Below are positions 8,359-17,119 of a stretch of 64,000 nt of DNA, in pieces. The notes under the pieces were generated by a model, which was not told the origin of the DNA, did not search any database, and worked only from the letters and a program-made list of their open reading frames with translations. The stretch covers positions 1 through 64,000 of the forward strand of contig NZ_JAFNLL010000026.1 in assembly GCF_017368795.1 (NCBI RefSeq), read 5' to 3'. This DNA is from Arthrobacter cavernae (GTDB lineage Bacteria > Actinomycetota > Actinomycetes > Actinomycetales > Micrococcaceae). Within the stretch, counting starts at the first letter, position 1; every line of letters starts with the position of its first letter. The position numbers and the translations under genes were made by a program.

Positions 8359-9165
8359 ATGAACACCAGGATCCCCAACGAGCCGCACAAGGCCGTCCTC
8401 CTCACTGCGGTGGGCACCACCGTCCTGATCGCCGTCGGCGCCTTCATCCTGTCCTTCGCGGCACTGACCGACCTTGCCCAGCGCTCCGGCATCGACACGC
8501 AGCTTGCCTGGATCTGGCCGATCATCGTGGACGGTATGATCGTTGCTTCCACCGTGGCAATCGTCGCGCTCAACGGGCACAGCCGCCGGGCCATGATCTA
8601 CCCGTGGACCCTGCTCTTCTTCGGCGCGATCGTCTCCACCGCCGCCAACTCGGTCCACGCCATCCTTACTGTGGACACCATCCGTTCCGGCATCCCGCCA
8701 GTGGTCTCCGCGCTCGTGGCCGCCATGCCACCGGTTGTACTGCTCGCCATCACCCACCTCACCGTGCACATGTACCAGAAGCGCGCGGAAGTTGCCGAGC
8801 TGCATCATGAACAGGCCGCCCAGGAGCAGGCAGAACTGGCACAGGCCGATGTGGAACGGGCAGCCCTCGAAGAGGCCTACTACGCGCCTGAATACATGGC
8901 CTCGCACCTCCCGGTACATGTCCCGACGGCTCCGGCTCCGACGTCCCCACCCGCACCTATGGCCACTCCGGTTGCCGCTCCGGCTGCCCAGCCGGAGGCC
9001 GACGTCGCGCCTGCCCTGTACGAGGAAATGGTCCAGGCACTCGGCCCCGTGGACACCTCCGCCAGCCCTGAGGCGCCCACTGACGTGACGATGTCGGACG
9101 AGGATCTGCGCCAGGAGGACCTGCCTGACGACGACCCCAGGCTCCGCGAACCGGCCAACGCTTAA
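8359..9165 (+). CDS. DUF2637 membrane protein
   Basis: 268 residues. Four hydrophobic segments occupy the first ~140 residues (AVLLTAVGTTVLIAVGAFILSFAAL; LAWIWPIIVDGMIVASTVAIVAL; AMIYPWTLLFFGAIVSTAANSVHAIL; ALVAAMPPVVLLAITHLTVHMY). This is the DUF2637 arrangement known from actinobacterial chromosomes and plasmid SpdA-like proteins. A charged coiled-coil-like stretch (KRAEVAELHHEQAAQEQAELAQADVE) and a Pro/Ala-rich acidic cytoplasmic tail follow. GGAGAA precedes the ATG. No plasmid-transfer genes lie nearby, so the role is unknown. Confidence 0.85.
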   Translation: MNTRIPNEPHKAVLLTAVGTTVLIAVGAFILSFAALTDLAQRSGIDTQLAWIWPIIVDGMIVASTVAIVALNGHSRRAMIYPWTLLFFGAIVSTAANSVHAILTVDTIRSGIPPVVSALVAAMPPVVLLAITHLTVHMYQKRAEVAELHHEQAAQEQAELAQADVERAALEEAYYAPEYMASHLPVHVPTAPAPTSPPAPMATPVAAPAAQPEADVAPALYEEMVQALGPVDTSASPEAPTDVTMSDEDLRQEDLPDDDPRLREPANA

Positions 9166-9189
9166 GCCCAAGCCGTTAGTCAAAGATCC

Positions 9190-9831
9190 TCAGATGGTCC
9201 GCGGTGCCTTGGCCAGGTTTGCAGCGAGCTCGGCCGCGTTCTGGCGAATGACGTAGGCAGGGCGGTCCCGTTCCGCACGCCAGCTCTCGGAGAGCGGGCC
9301 CATGTTCACGGTGTCGAAGCCGAACTCGTCATACAGCCTGGTGACCAGCTCCGAAGCCTCCGGATGGTCGCTCGCTGTGGCGAGGGCGCGGCGGTTCGGC
9401 GTGCCGGCGGGGGTGCCGTCCGTGGTGATCTCGCGGTAGTTGATGTGGTTGAAGGCCTTCGCCACCTTGGACGTCGGCAGGTGTTCCTGCACCAGCCCGG
9501 AGGTGGTAGCCTCGCCGGCGTCGAGGGCAGGGACATGGCCGTCACGCTCCCAGTAGTAGTTGCCGGTGTCGATCACGATCTTGCCCGCGAGCGGTTCGGC
9601 CGGGATCCTACCGAGGCTCCTGAACGGGACGGTCACGACGGCGAAATCGCCTGCCGCTGCTGCCTCGGCCGGCGTCGCGGCCCGGGCGCGCGGCCCCAGT
9701 TCCGCCGCAAGCGCGGCCAGGGTTTCCGGTCCGCGGGAATTGCTGATCACGACGTCGTAGCCGAGTTCGACCGCTTTCCGGGCAATCTGGCTGCCAATGT
9801 GTCCTGCACCGATGATTCCGATGGTTGTCAT
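9190..9831 (-). CDS. NADPH-dependent F420 reductase-like / NADP oxidoreductase
   Basis: 213 residues from the ATG at 9831, starting MTTIGIIGAGHIGSQIARKAVELGYDVVISNSRG, a classic GxGxxG Rossmann fold with an NADP-type basic/serine loop. The rest matches the NADP_oxidoreductase (F420-dependent) family: ATPAEAAAAGDFAVVTVPF, GKIVIDTGNYYWERDG, then SKVAKAFNHIN. A longer open frame upstream of this ATG lacks a plausible domain, so I reject it. Its substrate is unknown. Convergent with the DUF2637 gene. Confidence 0.85.
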   Translation of the reverse strand: MTTIGIIGAGHIGSQIARKAVELGYDVVISNSRGPETLAALAAELGPRARAATPAEAAAAGDFAVVTVPFRSLGRIPAEPLAGKIVIDTGNYYWERDGHVPALDAGEATTSGLVQEHLPTSKVAKAFNHINYREITTDGTPAGTPNRRALATASDHPEASELVTRLYDEFGFDTVNMGPLSESWRAERDRPAYVIRQNAAELAANLAKAPRTI

Positions 9832-9961
9832 ATCCGGGGCAACACCGGCGCCGGTGGGGATATTTCGCGCGCTACGCCCGGCGACGGCGGACAGGGCACG
9901 CCGTTGTGGCGAATACTGGAGGCACAACCACGATTCCGGCAGCCAAGGACGGTGGTCAACG

Positions 9962-10561
9962 GTGAGCGCAGAGAACAGTGCCTTCAGGCGGAGGCTGGAG
10001 CGGGCCGCGGAGGTGCGGACGGTCAGGGCCTCCGGCGGGAACGCCCAGGAAGATGCTGAGCTGCAGGCTGCCGAGGAGGAAACCCGGCAGAAGCGCAAGA
10101 AGGTGGACGACGCAGCCCGGGTGGAATACCTCATCCGGGACGCCATGGCCCAGGGGAAGTTCGACAACCTGAAGTACACCGGCAAGCCGATTCCCGGGCT
10201 GGGGGAGGCCTACGATCCCGAATGGTGGGTCAAAGGCCTGATCCAGCGCGAGCACCTCAGCGGGCTCGGACCCAAGGCGATTCTTCTGCGCACCGAGGAC
10301 GCCGAGCTGGACTCGAAGCTCGATGCCCAGTTCTCCGAAAAGCAGGTGCGCGACATCGTGGAGGACTTCAACGCCCGGGTCATCGACGCGCGGCGCCAGC
10401 TCCAGGGAGGTCCGCCGGTCATCACCAAGACCCGTGATGTGGGCGTAGAGCTTGAACGCTGGCGTGAACGCCGCGCGGCCGTGGCTGCCGACGTCGGGCC
10501 TTCGCCGGAACCGGAAGCGAAGCGCTCCTGGTGGCGTCGGATCTGGACCGGAACGGGCTGA
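9962..10561 (+). CDS. DUF1992 (DnaJ-like N-terminal region homologue) protein
   Basis: 199 residues from a GTG at 9962 with AAGGACGG upstream. The DUF1992 signature is clear: VEYLIRDAMAQGKFDNLKYTGKPIPGLGEAYDPEWWVKGLI, followed by a charged helical region and a basic tryptophan-rich end (KRSWWRRIW). DUF1992 proteins are small, widespread in bacteria and have no settled function. Divergent from the NADP oxidoreductase gene and convergent with amtB; a large hairpin follows its stop. Confidence 0.85.
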   Translation: MSAENSAFRRRLERAAEVRTVRASGGNAQEDAELQAAEEETRQKRKKVDDAARVEYLIRDAMAQGKFDNLKYTGKPIPGLGEAYDPEWWVKGLIQREHLSGLGPKAILLRTEDAELDSKLDAQFSEKQVRDIVEDFNARVIDARRQLQGGPPVITKTRDVGVELERWRERRAAVAADVGPSPEPEAKRSWWRRIWTGTG

Positions 10562-10581
10562 CGCGCCGGGGCCGCGGACAT

Positions 10582-10667
10582 TCTGCTGGATCATTCCCGT
10601 TGCCACCATCGGATGCCCCCGTCATTGCGGGCATCGAAGGGTGGCACCAGCGGAATGATCCAGCAGA
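10582..10667. terminator. Large nested hairpin between convergent DUF1992 and amtB genes
   Basis: An 86-base nested inverted repeat. The outer 16-bp arms pair perfectly (TCTGCTGGATCATTCC at 10582-10597 with its complement at 10652-10667). A middle stem is GCCACC (10602-10607) with GGTGGC (10640-10645). The inner stem is GATGCCC (10612-10618) with GGGCATC (10629-10635). It probably acts as a bidirectional terminator, but it is much longer than a usual one and has no T-run. Confidence 0.55.
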
Positions 10668-10677
10668 AAGTGCTGGC

Positions 10678-12018
10678 TTACGCGAAGCTGTCCTGCTTCG
10701 CCCGCTCGGCATCAGCCGAGTGGGCGGCGCGGGCATCGCCGGCCCGTCCGGCGGCCGGGGTGTGGTGCTGGAACAGGGCGTGGAAGTGGCCGCGGAGGAT
10801 CTCGCCGAATTCGTAGGCGGATTCGGCGTGCTCGGAGCGGTCCACGCCGGCCACTTCGTTTTCGTGGCTGACGCGGAAGCCGATGGTCTTGTGGATGGCG
10901 AGGGCGATCACGGCGGTTCCGATGCCGGAGACGGCGATGGTGATGAGGACCGCAACGGTCTGGGCGATGAGCTGCTGGAGGCCGCCGCCGTAGAGGAGGC
11001 CGCCGCCTTCGCCGTTGACGGGCAGGGCGATGAAGCCCAGGGACAGGGTGCCCACGATGCCGGCACCGAAGTGGACGCCCACTACGTCGAGGGAGTCGTC
11101 GTAGCCGAACTTGTATTTCAGGTCCACGAAGATGGCGCAGGCGGCGCCGGCTACCAGGCCCAGGCCCACTGCGGCGAGCGGGCTGATGTTCGCGCACGAC
11201 GGCGTGATGGCCACGAGGCCGGCGACGACGCCGGACGCTGCACCCAGGGAGGTGGGGTGGCCGTGGCGGATCTTTTCGGTGAGCAGCCAGCTGAGCATGG
11301 CCGCGGCCGGGGCCACCAGGGTGTTGACCCAGACCAGGCCGGCCTGCTCGGCGGTGGTGGCGGCGCCGGCGTTGAAGCCGAACCAGCCGAACCACAGGAT
11401 GGCGGCTCCCAGCATGATGAAGGGGACGTTGTGCGGGCGGTGGCTGGGGTCCTTCTTGAAGCCGTGGCGGTTGCCCAGGATGAGCACCAGGACGAAGGCG
11501 GCCACACCGGAGCTGATTTCCACCACGGTGCCGCCGGCGAAGTCGATGACCTGGCCGAAAACGGCGGTGACGGCGCCGCCGGCGCTCATCAGCCCGCCGC
11601 CCCAGACCATGAAGGCCAGAGGGCAGTAGACCAGGGTGATCCAGGCGGGGACGAAGAGGACCCAGGCGCCGAACTTGGCACGGTCCGCGATGGCGCCGCT
11701 GATCAGGGCGACGGTGACGATGGCGAAGGTGCCACTGAAGCCGACCTTGATGAGCTCGGAGGCCGGAACGTTGGCCAGGCCGAAGCTGGCGAAGGGGTTG
11801 CCGAACAGGCCCAGGATGCTCTGGCCGCCTGTCATGGAGTAGCCCCACAGGACCCAGACCACGCCGACGATGCCCGCGGAGACGAAGCTCATCATGATCA
11901 TGTTGAGCGCAGCCTTGGCCCGCGTCATGCCGCCGTAAAAGAGGCCGAGGCCCGGCGTCATGAACAGCGCGAGCGCCGCGGAGATCATCACCCAGACATT
12001 TCCCGCAGTGAGTTCCAC
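10678..12018 (-). CDS. amtB: Ammonium transporter AmtB
   Basis: 446 residues with about eleven membrane helices. Family motifs are visible: the periplasm-facing start WVMISAALALFMTPGLGLFYGGMTRAK, FSGTFAIVTVALISGAIADRAKFGAW, DFAGGTVVEISSG, ILWFGWFGFNAG and DDSLDVVGVHFGAGIVGTLSLG. These include the channel histidines (VHFGAG, and the second His region in LVWVNTLVAP/SWLLTEKIRHG). GTG at 12018 with GGAAGGGA upstream is the likely start; earlier in-frame codons add an untypical Arg-rich stretch. The tail is rich in Ala, His and acidic residues. No glnK follows it here. Confidence 0.92.
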   Translation of the reverse strand: MELTAGNVWVMISAALALFMTPGLGLFYGGMTRAKAALNMIMMSFVSAGIVGVVWVLWGYSMTGGQSILGLFGNPFASFGLANVPASELIKVGFSGTFAIVTVALISGAIADRAKFGAWVLFVPAWITLVYCPLAFMVWGGGLMSAGGAVTAVFGQVIDFAGGTVVEISSGVAAFVLVLILGNRHGFKKDPSHRPHNVPFIMLGAAILWFGWFGFNAGAATTAEQAGLVWVNTLVAPAAAMLSWLLTEKIRHGHPTSLGAASGVVAGLVAITPSCANISPLAAVGLGLVAGAACAIFVDLKYKFGYDDSLDVVGVHFGAGIVGTLSLGFIALPVNGEGGGLLYGGGLQQLIAQTVAVLITIAVSGIGTAVIALAIHKTIGFRVSHENEVAGVDRSEHAESAYEFGEILRGHFHALFQHHTPAAGRAGDARAAHSADAERAKQDSFA

Positions 12019-12189
12019 AGGGTGTCCCTTCCATTCGAACCAGCCGTGAACGGGCCCGCATGTTCCGGCCCTGTGTCGCCCCCTGATCAATATTCGGTGA
12101 GCTTTGTTTCGGGTTCCGAAGAGCCAAGTTGCGGGAAAGTTACAGAAATCCCGGCTTCGTGAACATCGCATGACTGTGATGTTTCGGGG

Positions 12190-12390
12190 GTGTTAACGGG
12201 GGTTCATCCGGTGCGCAGGCCAGCCAAGAGTACGCTGGGGCTCATTGCGCTGTTTGCCGCGCTGGTTCCTGTTCCTGCCGCTGCAACGGCGCTCATTCAC
12301 ATTGAGCTGCCGATCCTGATCATTGGCTGCGCCTGGGCCGCGGCGGGAGCTACGGTCTTGGCCAGGTCTTCGGCGGCAATTTCCCCCTAG
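12190..12390 (+). CDS. Small membrane protein, 66 residues
   Basis: Starts at GTG 12190 (or GTG 12211). It has a basic N-terminus (VRRPAKS) and two hydrophobic segments (LGLIALFAALVPVPAAATALIHI and LPILIIGCAWAAAGATVLA). It is divergent from amtB and ends about 77 bp before the ABC exporter start. I do not recognise a family. It could be a real two-helix protein or a chance GC-rich frame. Confidence 0.4.
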   Translation: MLTGVHPVRRPAKSTLGLIALFAALVPVPAAATALIHIELPILIIGCAWAAAGATVLARSSAAISP

Positions 12391-12466
12391 TTGCCCTCAG
12401 CAACCAGTCGTAGACTGGCCTTCGAATCACTGCGTTTCGAATCACTTCGCGTGAGTGGGAGACCGG

Positions 12467-14218
12467 ATGCTCTGGAAGCTTCTCCTTCAGTACCTGCGGC
12501 CGCAGCGGCGGCTGCTGGTCGCCGTCGTGGTTTTCCAGCTGGCGCAGTCCATCGCCTCGCTGTACCTGCCCACGCTCAACGCCGACATCATCGATGAAGG
12601 CGTGGCCAAGGGCGATACCGGCTACATCCTGCGGCTGGGCGGCGTCATGCTGCTCATCACCCTGCTGCAGATCGCCTGCGCCATCACGGCCGTGTACTTC
12701 GGGGCGAAGGCGGCCATGGCCGTGGGCCGGGACCTGCGCGGTGCGGTCTTCACGCGGGTGGGGGAGTTCTCCGAGCAGGAGGTCACGCGCTTCGGGGCGC
12801 CGAGCCTGATCACGCGCTCCACCAACGATGTCCAGCAGGTCCAGCAGCTGGTGCTGATGTCCTGCACCATGATGGTGGCCGCGCCCATGCTCAGCATCGG
12901 CGGCGTGATCATGGCCATCCAGCAGGACGTGCAGCTGTCCTGGCTGATCGCGGTCAGCGTGCCGGTGCTGCTGCTTTGCGTCGGGCTGATCGTGGTGCGG
13001 ATGGTGCCGCTGTTCCGCAAGATGCAGCTCCGGATCGACACCGTGAACCGCGTCCTGCGGGAGCAGCTCGCCGGCATCCGGGTGGTGCGGGCGTTCGTGC
13101 GCGAGGACCTGGAGACGGCGCGCTTCGCCCAGGCCAACGGGGACGTCACCGAGATGGCCCTGCGCGCCGGGCGGCTCATGGCGCTCATGTTCCCGGTGGT
13201 GATGCTGGTGCTGAACGTCTCCAGCGTGGCCGTGATCTGGTTCGGCTCGTTCCGGATCGAGGACGGCTCCATGCAGGTGGGCACACTGATCGCCTTCCTC
13301 AGCTACCTCATGCAGATCCTGATGTCCGTCATGATGGCCACGTTCATGGCCGTGATGATCCCGCGCGCGGCCGTCTCGGCCGACCGGATCGGGGAGGTGC
13401 TGGAGACGGAGTCGAGCGTGCGGCCGCCGGAGCACCCGGTCACCAAGTCCGCCGGGCGCGGCGAACTGGAACTGGGCAGCCAGCTGGAACTACAGGATGT
13501 CGGGTTCGCCTACCCGGGTGCCGAGCAGCCGGTCCTCTCCGGCATCAGCTTCGAGGCCCGCGCGGGGCAGACGACGGCGATCATCGGCAGCACCGGCGCC
13601 GGCAAGACCACGCTGGTGAACCTGTTCCCGCGGCTGTTCGACGCGAGCAGCGGCTCGGTGCGGATCGACGGCGTGGACGTCCGCGAGCTGCACCCGGAAC
13701 TGCTCTGGGGGCACATCGGCCTGGTGCCGCAGAAGCCCTACCTGTTCTCCGGCACGGTGCGCAGCAACCTCCTCTACGGCAAGCCGGACGCCAGCGAGGA
13801 CGAACTCTGGGGGGCGCTCGGCATCGCCCAGGCGCGGGACTTCGTCGAGGAGATGGAGGGCGGCCTGGACGCGCCCATCTCACAGGGCGGCACCAACGTC
13901 TCCGGCGGGCAACGGCAGCGCCTCGCCATTGCCCGGGCGCTCGTGAAACAGCCCGAGCTCTACATCTTCGACGATTCCTTCTCCTCCCTGGACACCGCCA
14001 CCGACGCCCGGCTGCGACAGGCCCTCAAACGCAGCACCGCCGGGGCCACCATCGTGATCATCGCGCAGCGCGTCTCCAGCATCGTCGACGCCGATCAGAT
14101 CCTGGTGCTCGACGACGGCAGGATCGTCGGGCGCGGCACGCACACTGAGCTGTTGGAGACGTCCGAAACGTACCGGGAGATCGTGTCCTCGCAGCTGGCA
14201 GCGGAGGACGCGGCGTGA
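12467..14218 (+). CDS. ABC exporter half-transporter, subunit with degenerate catalytic residue
   Basis: 583 residues: a six-helix type IV permease domain (~1-320), then an ATPase domain with Walker A GSTGAGKTT, Q-loop IGLVPQKPYLF, signature NVSGGQRQRLAIARAL and Walker B LYIFDDSFSSLD. The catalytic Glu after Walker B is Asp (FDDS), as in the degenerate half of heterodimeric exporters such as TM287. The start ATG at 12467 (MLWKLLLQYLRPQRR) has GGGAG upstream. It overlaps the next half-transporter by GTGA. The two subunits should form one asymmetric drug- or lipid-type exporter. Confidence 0.92.
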   Translation: MLWKLLLQYLRPQRRLLVAVVVFQLAQSIASLYLPTLNADIIDEGVAKGDTGYILRLGGVMLLITLLQIACAITAVYFGAKAAMAVGRDLRGAVFTRVGEFSEQEVTRFGAPSLITRSTNDVQQVQQLVLMSCTMMVAAPMLSIGGVIMAIQQDVQLSWLIAVSVPVLLLCVGLIVVRMVPLFRKMQLRIDTVNRVLREQLAGIRVVRAFVREDLETARFAQANGDVTEMALRAGRLMALMFPVVMLVLNVSSVAVIWFGSFRIEDGSMQVGTLIAFLSYLMQILMSVMMATFMAVMIPRAAVSADRIGEVLETESSVRPPEHPVTKSAGRGELELGSQLELQDVGFAYPGAEQPVLSGISFEARAGQTTAIIGSTGAGKTTLVNLFPRLFDASSGSVRIDGVDVRELHPELLWGHIGLVPQKPYLFSGTVRSNLLYGKPDASEDELWGALGIAQARDFVEEMEGGLDAPISQGGTNVSGGQRQRLAIARALVKQPELYIFDDSFSSLDTATDARLRQALKRSTAGATIVIIAQRVSSIVDADQILVLDDGRIVGRGTHTELLETSETYREIVSSQLAAEDAA

Positions 14219-16272
14219 GAGGGCAGCGCCGGCCGCCGTCGGGCGCTGGAGGAAGCGGCGCCGCGGGAGGCGGAGCCGCCCCCGGCGGCACCGCACCTGC
14301 CTCGAAAACCGGGACGGCCGACGTCGTGCGCATTCCCCGTCCGGCAGGCGGACCGGGACGAGGCGGACCGTTCGCCGGAATGAACGTTCCGGCCGAGAAG
14401 GCCATGAACTTCCTGCCGTCGGCCAAGCGGCTGCTGGGCACCCTGCACCCCGAGCGGCTGTGGCTGACGCTGGTCCTGGTGCTCGCCGTCGCGAGCGTGA
14501 CGTTCTCAGTGATCGGCCCGCGGCTGCTGGGCGAGGGCACCAACCTGATCTTTGCCGGCGTCGTGTCCAAGGAGCTGCCCGCCGGGGTGGGCAAGGCCGA
14601 GGTGATCGCGGGGCTGCGGGCCGCCGGGGAGGGCGCGAGGGCGGACATGCTCAGCGCCATGGACCTGACTCCCGGCGTCGGGATCGACTTCGCGGCGCTG
14701 TCCTCTGTGCTGCTGTGGGTGCTGGTGCTGTATGTGCTGGCCTCGGCGTTCGGCTGGGTGCAGGCGTATGTGCTCAACGGCATCGTGCAGCGCACGGTGT
14801 ATCGGCTGCGGGAGCAGATCGAGGCGAAGATCAACCGCCTCCCCCTGCGGTATTTCGATTCCATCCAGCGCGGTGAGCTGCTCAGCCGGGTGACCAACGA
14901 CGTCGACAACATCTCGCAGAGCCTGCAGCAGTCCATCAGCCAGGCGGTCACCTCGCTGCTGACGGTGGCGGGCGTGCTGCTGATGATGTTCCTGCTCTCG
15001 CCCGTGCTGGCGCTGCTTGCGCTGGTGACCGTTCCGCTGACGCTGGGGATCACGGCGCTGATCGCCAAGCGCTCGCAGAAGCTGTTCGTGGCGCAGTGGA
15101 AGAACACGGGGGAGCTTAACGGGCAGATCGAGGAGACGTACACCGGGCACGCCCTGGTGAAGGTGTTCGGGCGGCAGCGCGAGGTGGAGGAGCGGTTCCG
15201 GCAGAAGAACGCCGAGCTGTTCGCCGCGAGCTTCGGCGCCCAGTTCATCAGCGGCCTCATCATGCCCGCCATGACGTTCATCGGGAACCTGGTGTACGTG
15301 GGGATCGCGGTGGTGGGCGGCCTGCAGGTGGCCTCCGGGGCGATGCAGCTGGGCGACGTGCAGGCCTTCATCCAGTACTCGCGCCAGTTCACCATGCCGC
15401 TCGCCCAGCTGGGCTCGATGGCCAACCTGCTGCAGTCCGGCGTCGCGTCCGCGGAACGGGTGTTCGAACTGCTGGACACCCCGGAGGAGTCTGCGGAGCC
15501 TTCTCCTTCTCGTGCTCCCGACGGCGGGCGGGGGCGGCTGGTGTTCGAGAACATCTCGTTCTCCTACTCGGCCGAGAAGCCGCTCATTTCTTCTCTGAAT
15601 CTCGTGGCGGAGCCGGGGCAGACCATCGCGATCGTGGGACCCACCGGGGCGGGCAAGACCACCCTGGTGAACCTGATGATGCGCTTCTACGAGCTCGACG
15701 CCGGGCGGATAACGCTCGACGGCCTGGACGTCGCCTCCATGTCGCGGTACGAGCTGCGCTCGCGGATGGGCATGGTGCTGCAGGATACCTGGCTGTTCGG
15801 CGGGACCATCCGGGACAACATCGCGTACGGGCGGCCTGACGCGTCCGAGGCGGAGATCCTGGAGGCGGCGCAGGCGACGTACGTGGACCGCTTTGTGCAC
15901 TCGCTGCCCGAGGGCTACGGCACCGTTTTGGAGGACGAAGGTTCCAACGTTTCGGCCGGCGAGAAGCAGCTGCTCACGATTGCGCGGGCGTTCCTGTCCC
16001 GGCCGTCCGTGCTGATCCTGGACGAGGCCACAAGCTCGGTGGACACGCGCACCGAGGTGCTGGTGCAGCAGGCAATGCGGGCTTTGAGGTCAGACCGGAC
16101 CAGCTTTGTCATTGCGCACCGGCTGTCCACCATCCGCGACGCCGACCTCATCCTGGTGATGGAGTCCGGGCAGATCGTGGAGCAGGGGACGCACGCTTCT
16201 TTGCTGGAGGCGGGCGGCGCGTACGCGCGGCTGTACGAGGCCCAGTTCGCGGCGCCGGTGGCGGAGGTTTGA
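14215..16272 (+). CDS. ABC exporter half-transporter, catalytic partner
   Basis: 685 residues. A Gly/Pro/Ala-rich N-terminal extension (~60 residues) comes first, then the permease domain with an inserted periplasm-side segment (GVVSKELPAGVGKAEVIAGL). The ATPase domain has Walker A VGPTGAGKTT, Q-loop MVLQDTWLFGG and canonical Walker B with Glu, LILDEATSSVD. The signature is altered to NVSAGEKQLLTIARAF instead of SGGQ. With the Asp in the partner, this gives one consensus and one degenerate ATP site, the known heterodimer pattern. GTG start coupled to the upstream gene. Confidence 0.92.
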   Translation: MRGQRRPPSGAGGSGAAGGGAAPGGTAPASKTGTADVVRIPRPAGGPGRGGPFAGMNVPAEKAMNFLPSAKRLLGTLHPERLWLTLVLVLAVASVTFSVIGPRLLGEGTNLIFAGVVSKELPAGVGKAEVIAGLRAAGEGARADMLSAMDLTPGVGIDFAALSSVLLWVLVLYVLASAFGWVQAYVLNGIVQRTVYRLREQIEAKINRLPLRYFDSIQRGELLSRVTNDVDNISQSLQQSISQAVTSLLTVAGVLLMMFLLSPVLALLALVTVPLTLGITALIAKRSQKLFVAQWKNTGELNGQIEETYTGHALVKVFGRQREVEERFRQKNAELFAASFGAQFISGLIMPAMTFIGNLVYVGIAVVGGLQVASGAMQLGDVQAFIQYSRQFTMPLAQLGSMANLLQSGVASAERVFELLDTPEESAEPSPSRAPDGGRGRLVFENISFSYSAEKPLISSLNLVAEPGQTIAIVGPTGAGKTTLVNLMMRFYELDAGRITLDGLDVASMSRYELRSRMGMVLQDTWLFGGTIRDNIAYGRPDASEAEILEAAQATYVDRFVHSLPEGYGTVLEDEGSNVSAGEKQLLTIARAFLSRPSVLILDEATSSVDTRTEVLVQQAMRALRSDRTSFVIAHRLSTIRDADLILVMESGQIVEQGTHASLLEAGGAYARLYEAQFAAPVAEV

Positions 16273-16442
16273 GCGAGGCTGCTGGCGTCTTAGAACGACG
16301 GGTTGGGATGAAGCGTAGTCCCCGGCCGGAACAGTCCCGGGCCTGCTTCGCCCTGTATAAAGAGAACAAGCTGATGCCCTGCTCAAAATGCAGTTGCCGC
16401 TCGCTGGCCATCCTGTCTGGCTAAAGCCCGAGGAGAAAAGTC

Positions 16443-17018
16443 TTGGTGGATACCGCAACACCGCGTTCCCTGCTCGAAGTAGCGTCCTTGTCTGCCGCCA
16501 TCTTTGAGGATCTGGACCAAGCAAAGGGCGGAATCCGCTGGTGGTCGGCTTACGATCTTCCGACTAAGGCCCTGTACGGAATCTCCGATTATCTGCTGGA
16601 CGTTGTGGATGGGATCGGCACGAACCTAGAAGTCGCTGATTCTTTCCTGCAGGAATATTCCGAGACGCGATATTCGGCTGACTTCCTGTTGCGGGGTCGC
16701 ATGCGGACAAATGGAGGAAGCCCCGTAAGCCGCGATTCGAGGCAACGGAAAATGGACGAGGCTACCGATCTGAAACTGAAGTCTTATCTCTACGGATTTT
16801 TCAGCGCTGCTAGCTCTGTCCTGGACACTCTGGCGGGGACCATCGTGGGGGTGGGCGGCCTGGGAACACCCATTGTCAAGGCCGACTTTGGCCGATTGTT
16901 CGCACCAGACATCAACAATTCCGATTACCCGTCCGGAAGGACGCGACTTGCTAAGTCCCTTCACTCCGGTCCCGATGACGTCGACGTCCGGGGATTCCGA
17001 AGGTCTGGACACGGGTAG
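16443..17018 (+). CDS. Hypothetical protein, possibly HEPN-like helical
   Basis: 191 residues from TTG 16443 (AGGAG seven bases upstream) or GTG 16446. Mostly alpha-helical: SLSAAIFEDLDQAKGGIRWWSAYDLPTKALYGISDYLLDVV near the start and KLKSYLYGFFSAASSVLDTLAGTIVGVGGLGTPIV later, the latter reminiscent of proteins with a HEPN-like bundle. The last ~25 residues (SLHSGPDDVDVRGFRRSGHG) look poorly conserved and may reflect a frameshift. I do not recognise a family. Its composition is less GC-biased than neighbouring genes. Confidence 0.55.
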   Translation: MVDTATPRSLLEVASLSAAIFEDLDQAKGGIRWWSAYDLPTKALYGISDYLLDVVDGIGTNLEVADSFLQEYSETRYSADFLLRGRMRTNGGSPVSRDSRQRKMDEATDLKLKSYLYGFFSAASSVLDTLAGTIVGVGGLGTPIVKADFGRLFAPDINNSDYPSGRTRLAKSLHSGPDDVDVRGFRRSGHG

Positions 17019-17119
17019 CCGCCGGACTTATCGTGCAGAGGTGGCGGCTGCCTGACTTGCAGAATGGCAAGCGCTGCCGGTCCGTTGTTGCGGCCGTCCG
17101 TCATGACAGGAGGAAGCAG

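Noticed and set aside
9832..10185. N-terminal extension of the NADP oxidoreductase
   Set aside because: The Rossmann fold starts directly at the ATG at 9831; the extension overlaps the divergent DUF1992 gene and has no domain.
10531..12162. A 543-codon open frame on the plus strand across amtB
   Set aside because: It is Gly/Ala/Asp-rich with no domain; it is the antisense shadow of amtB, which shows complete family motifs on the other strand.
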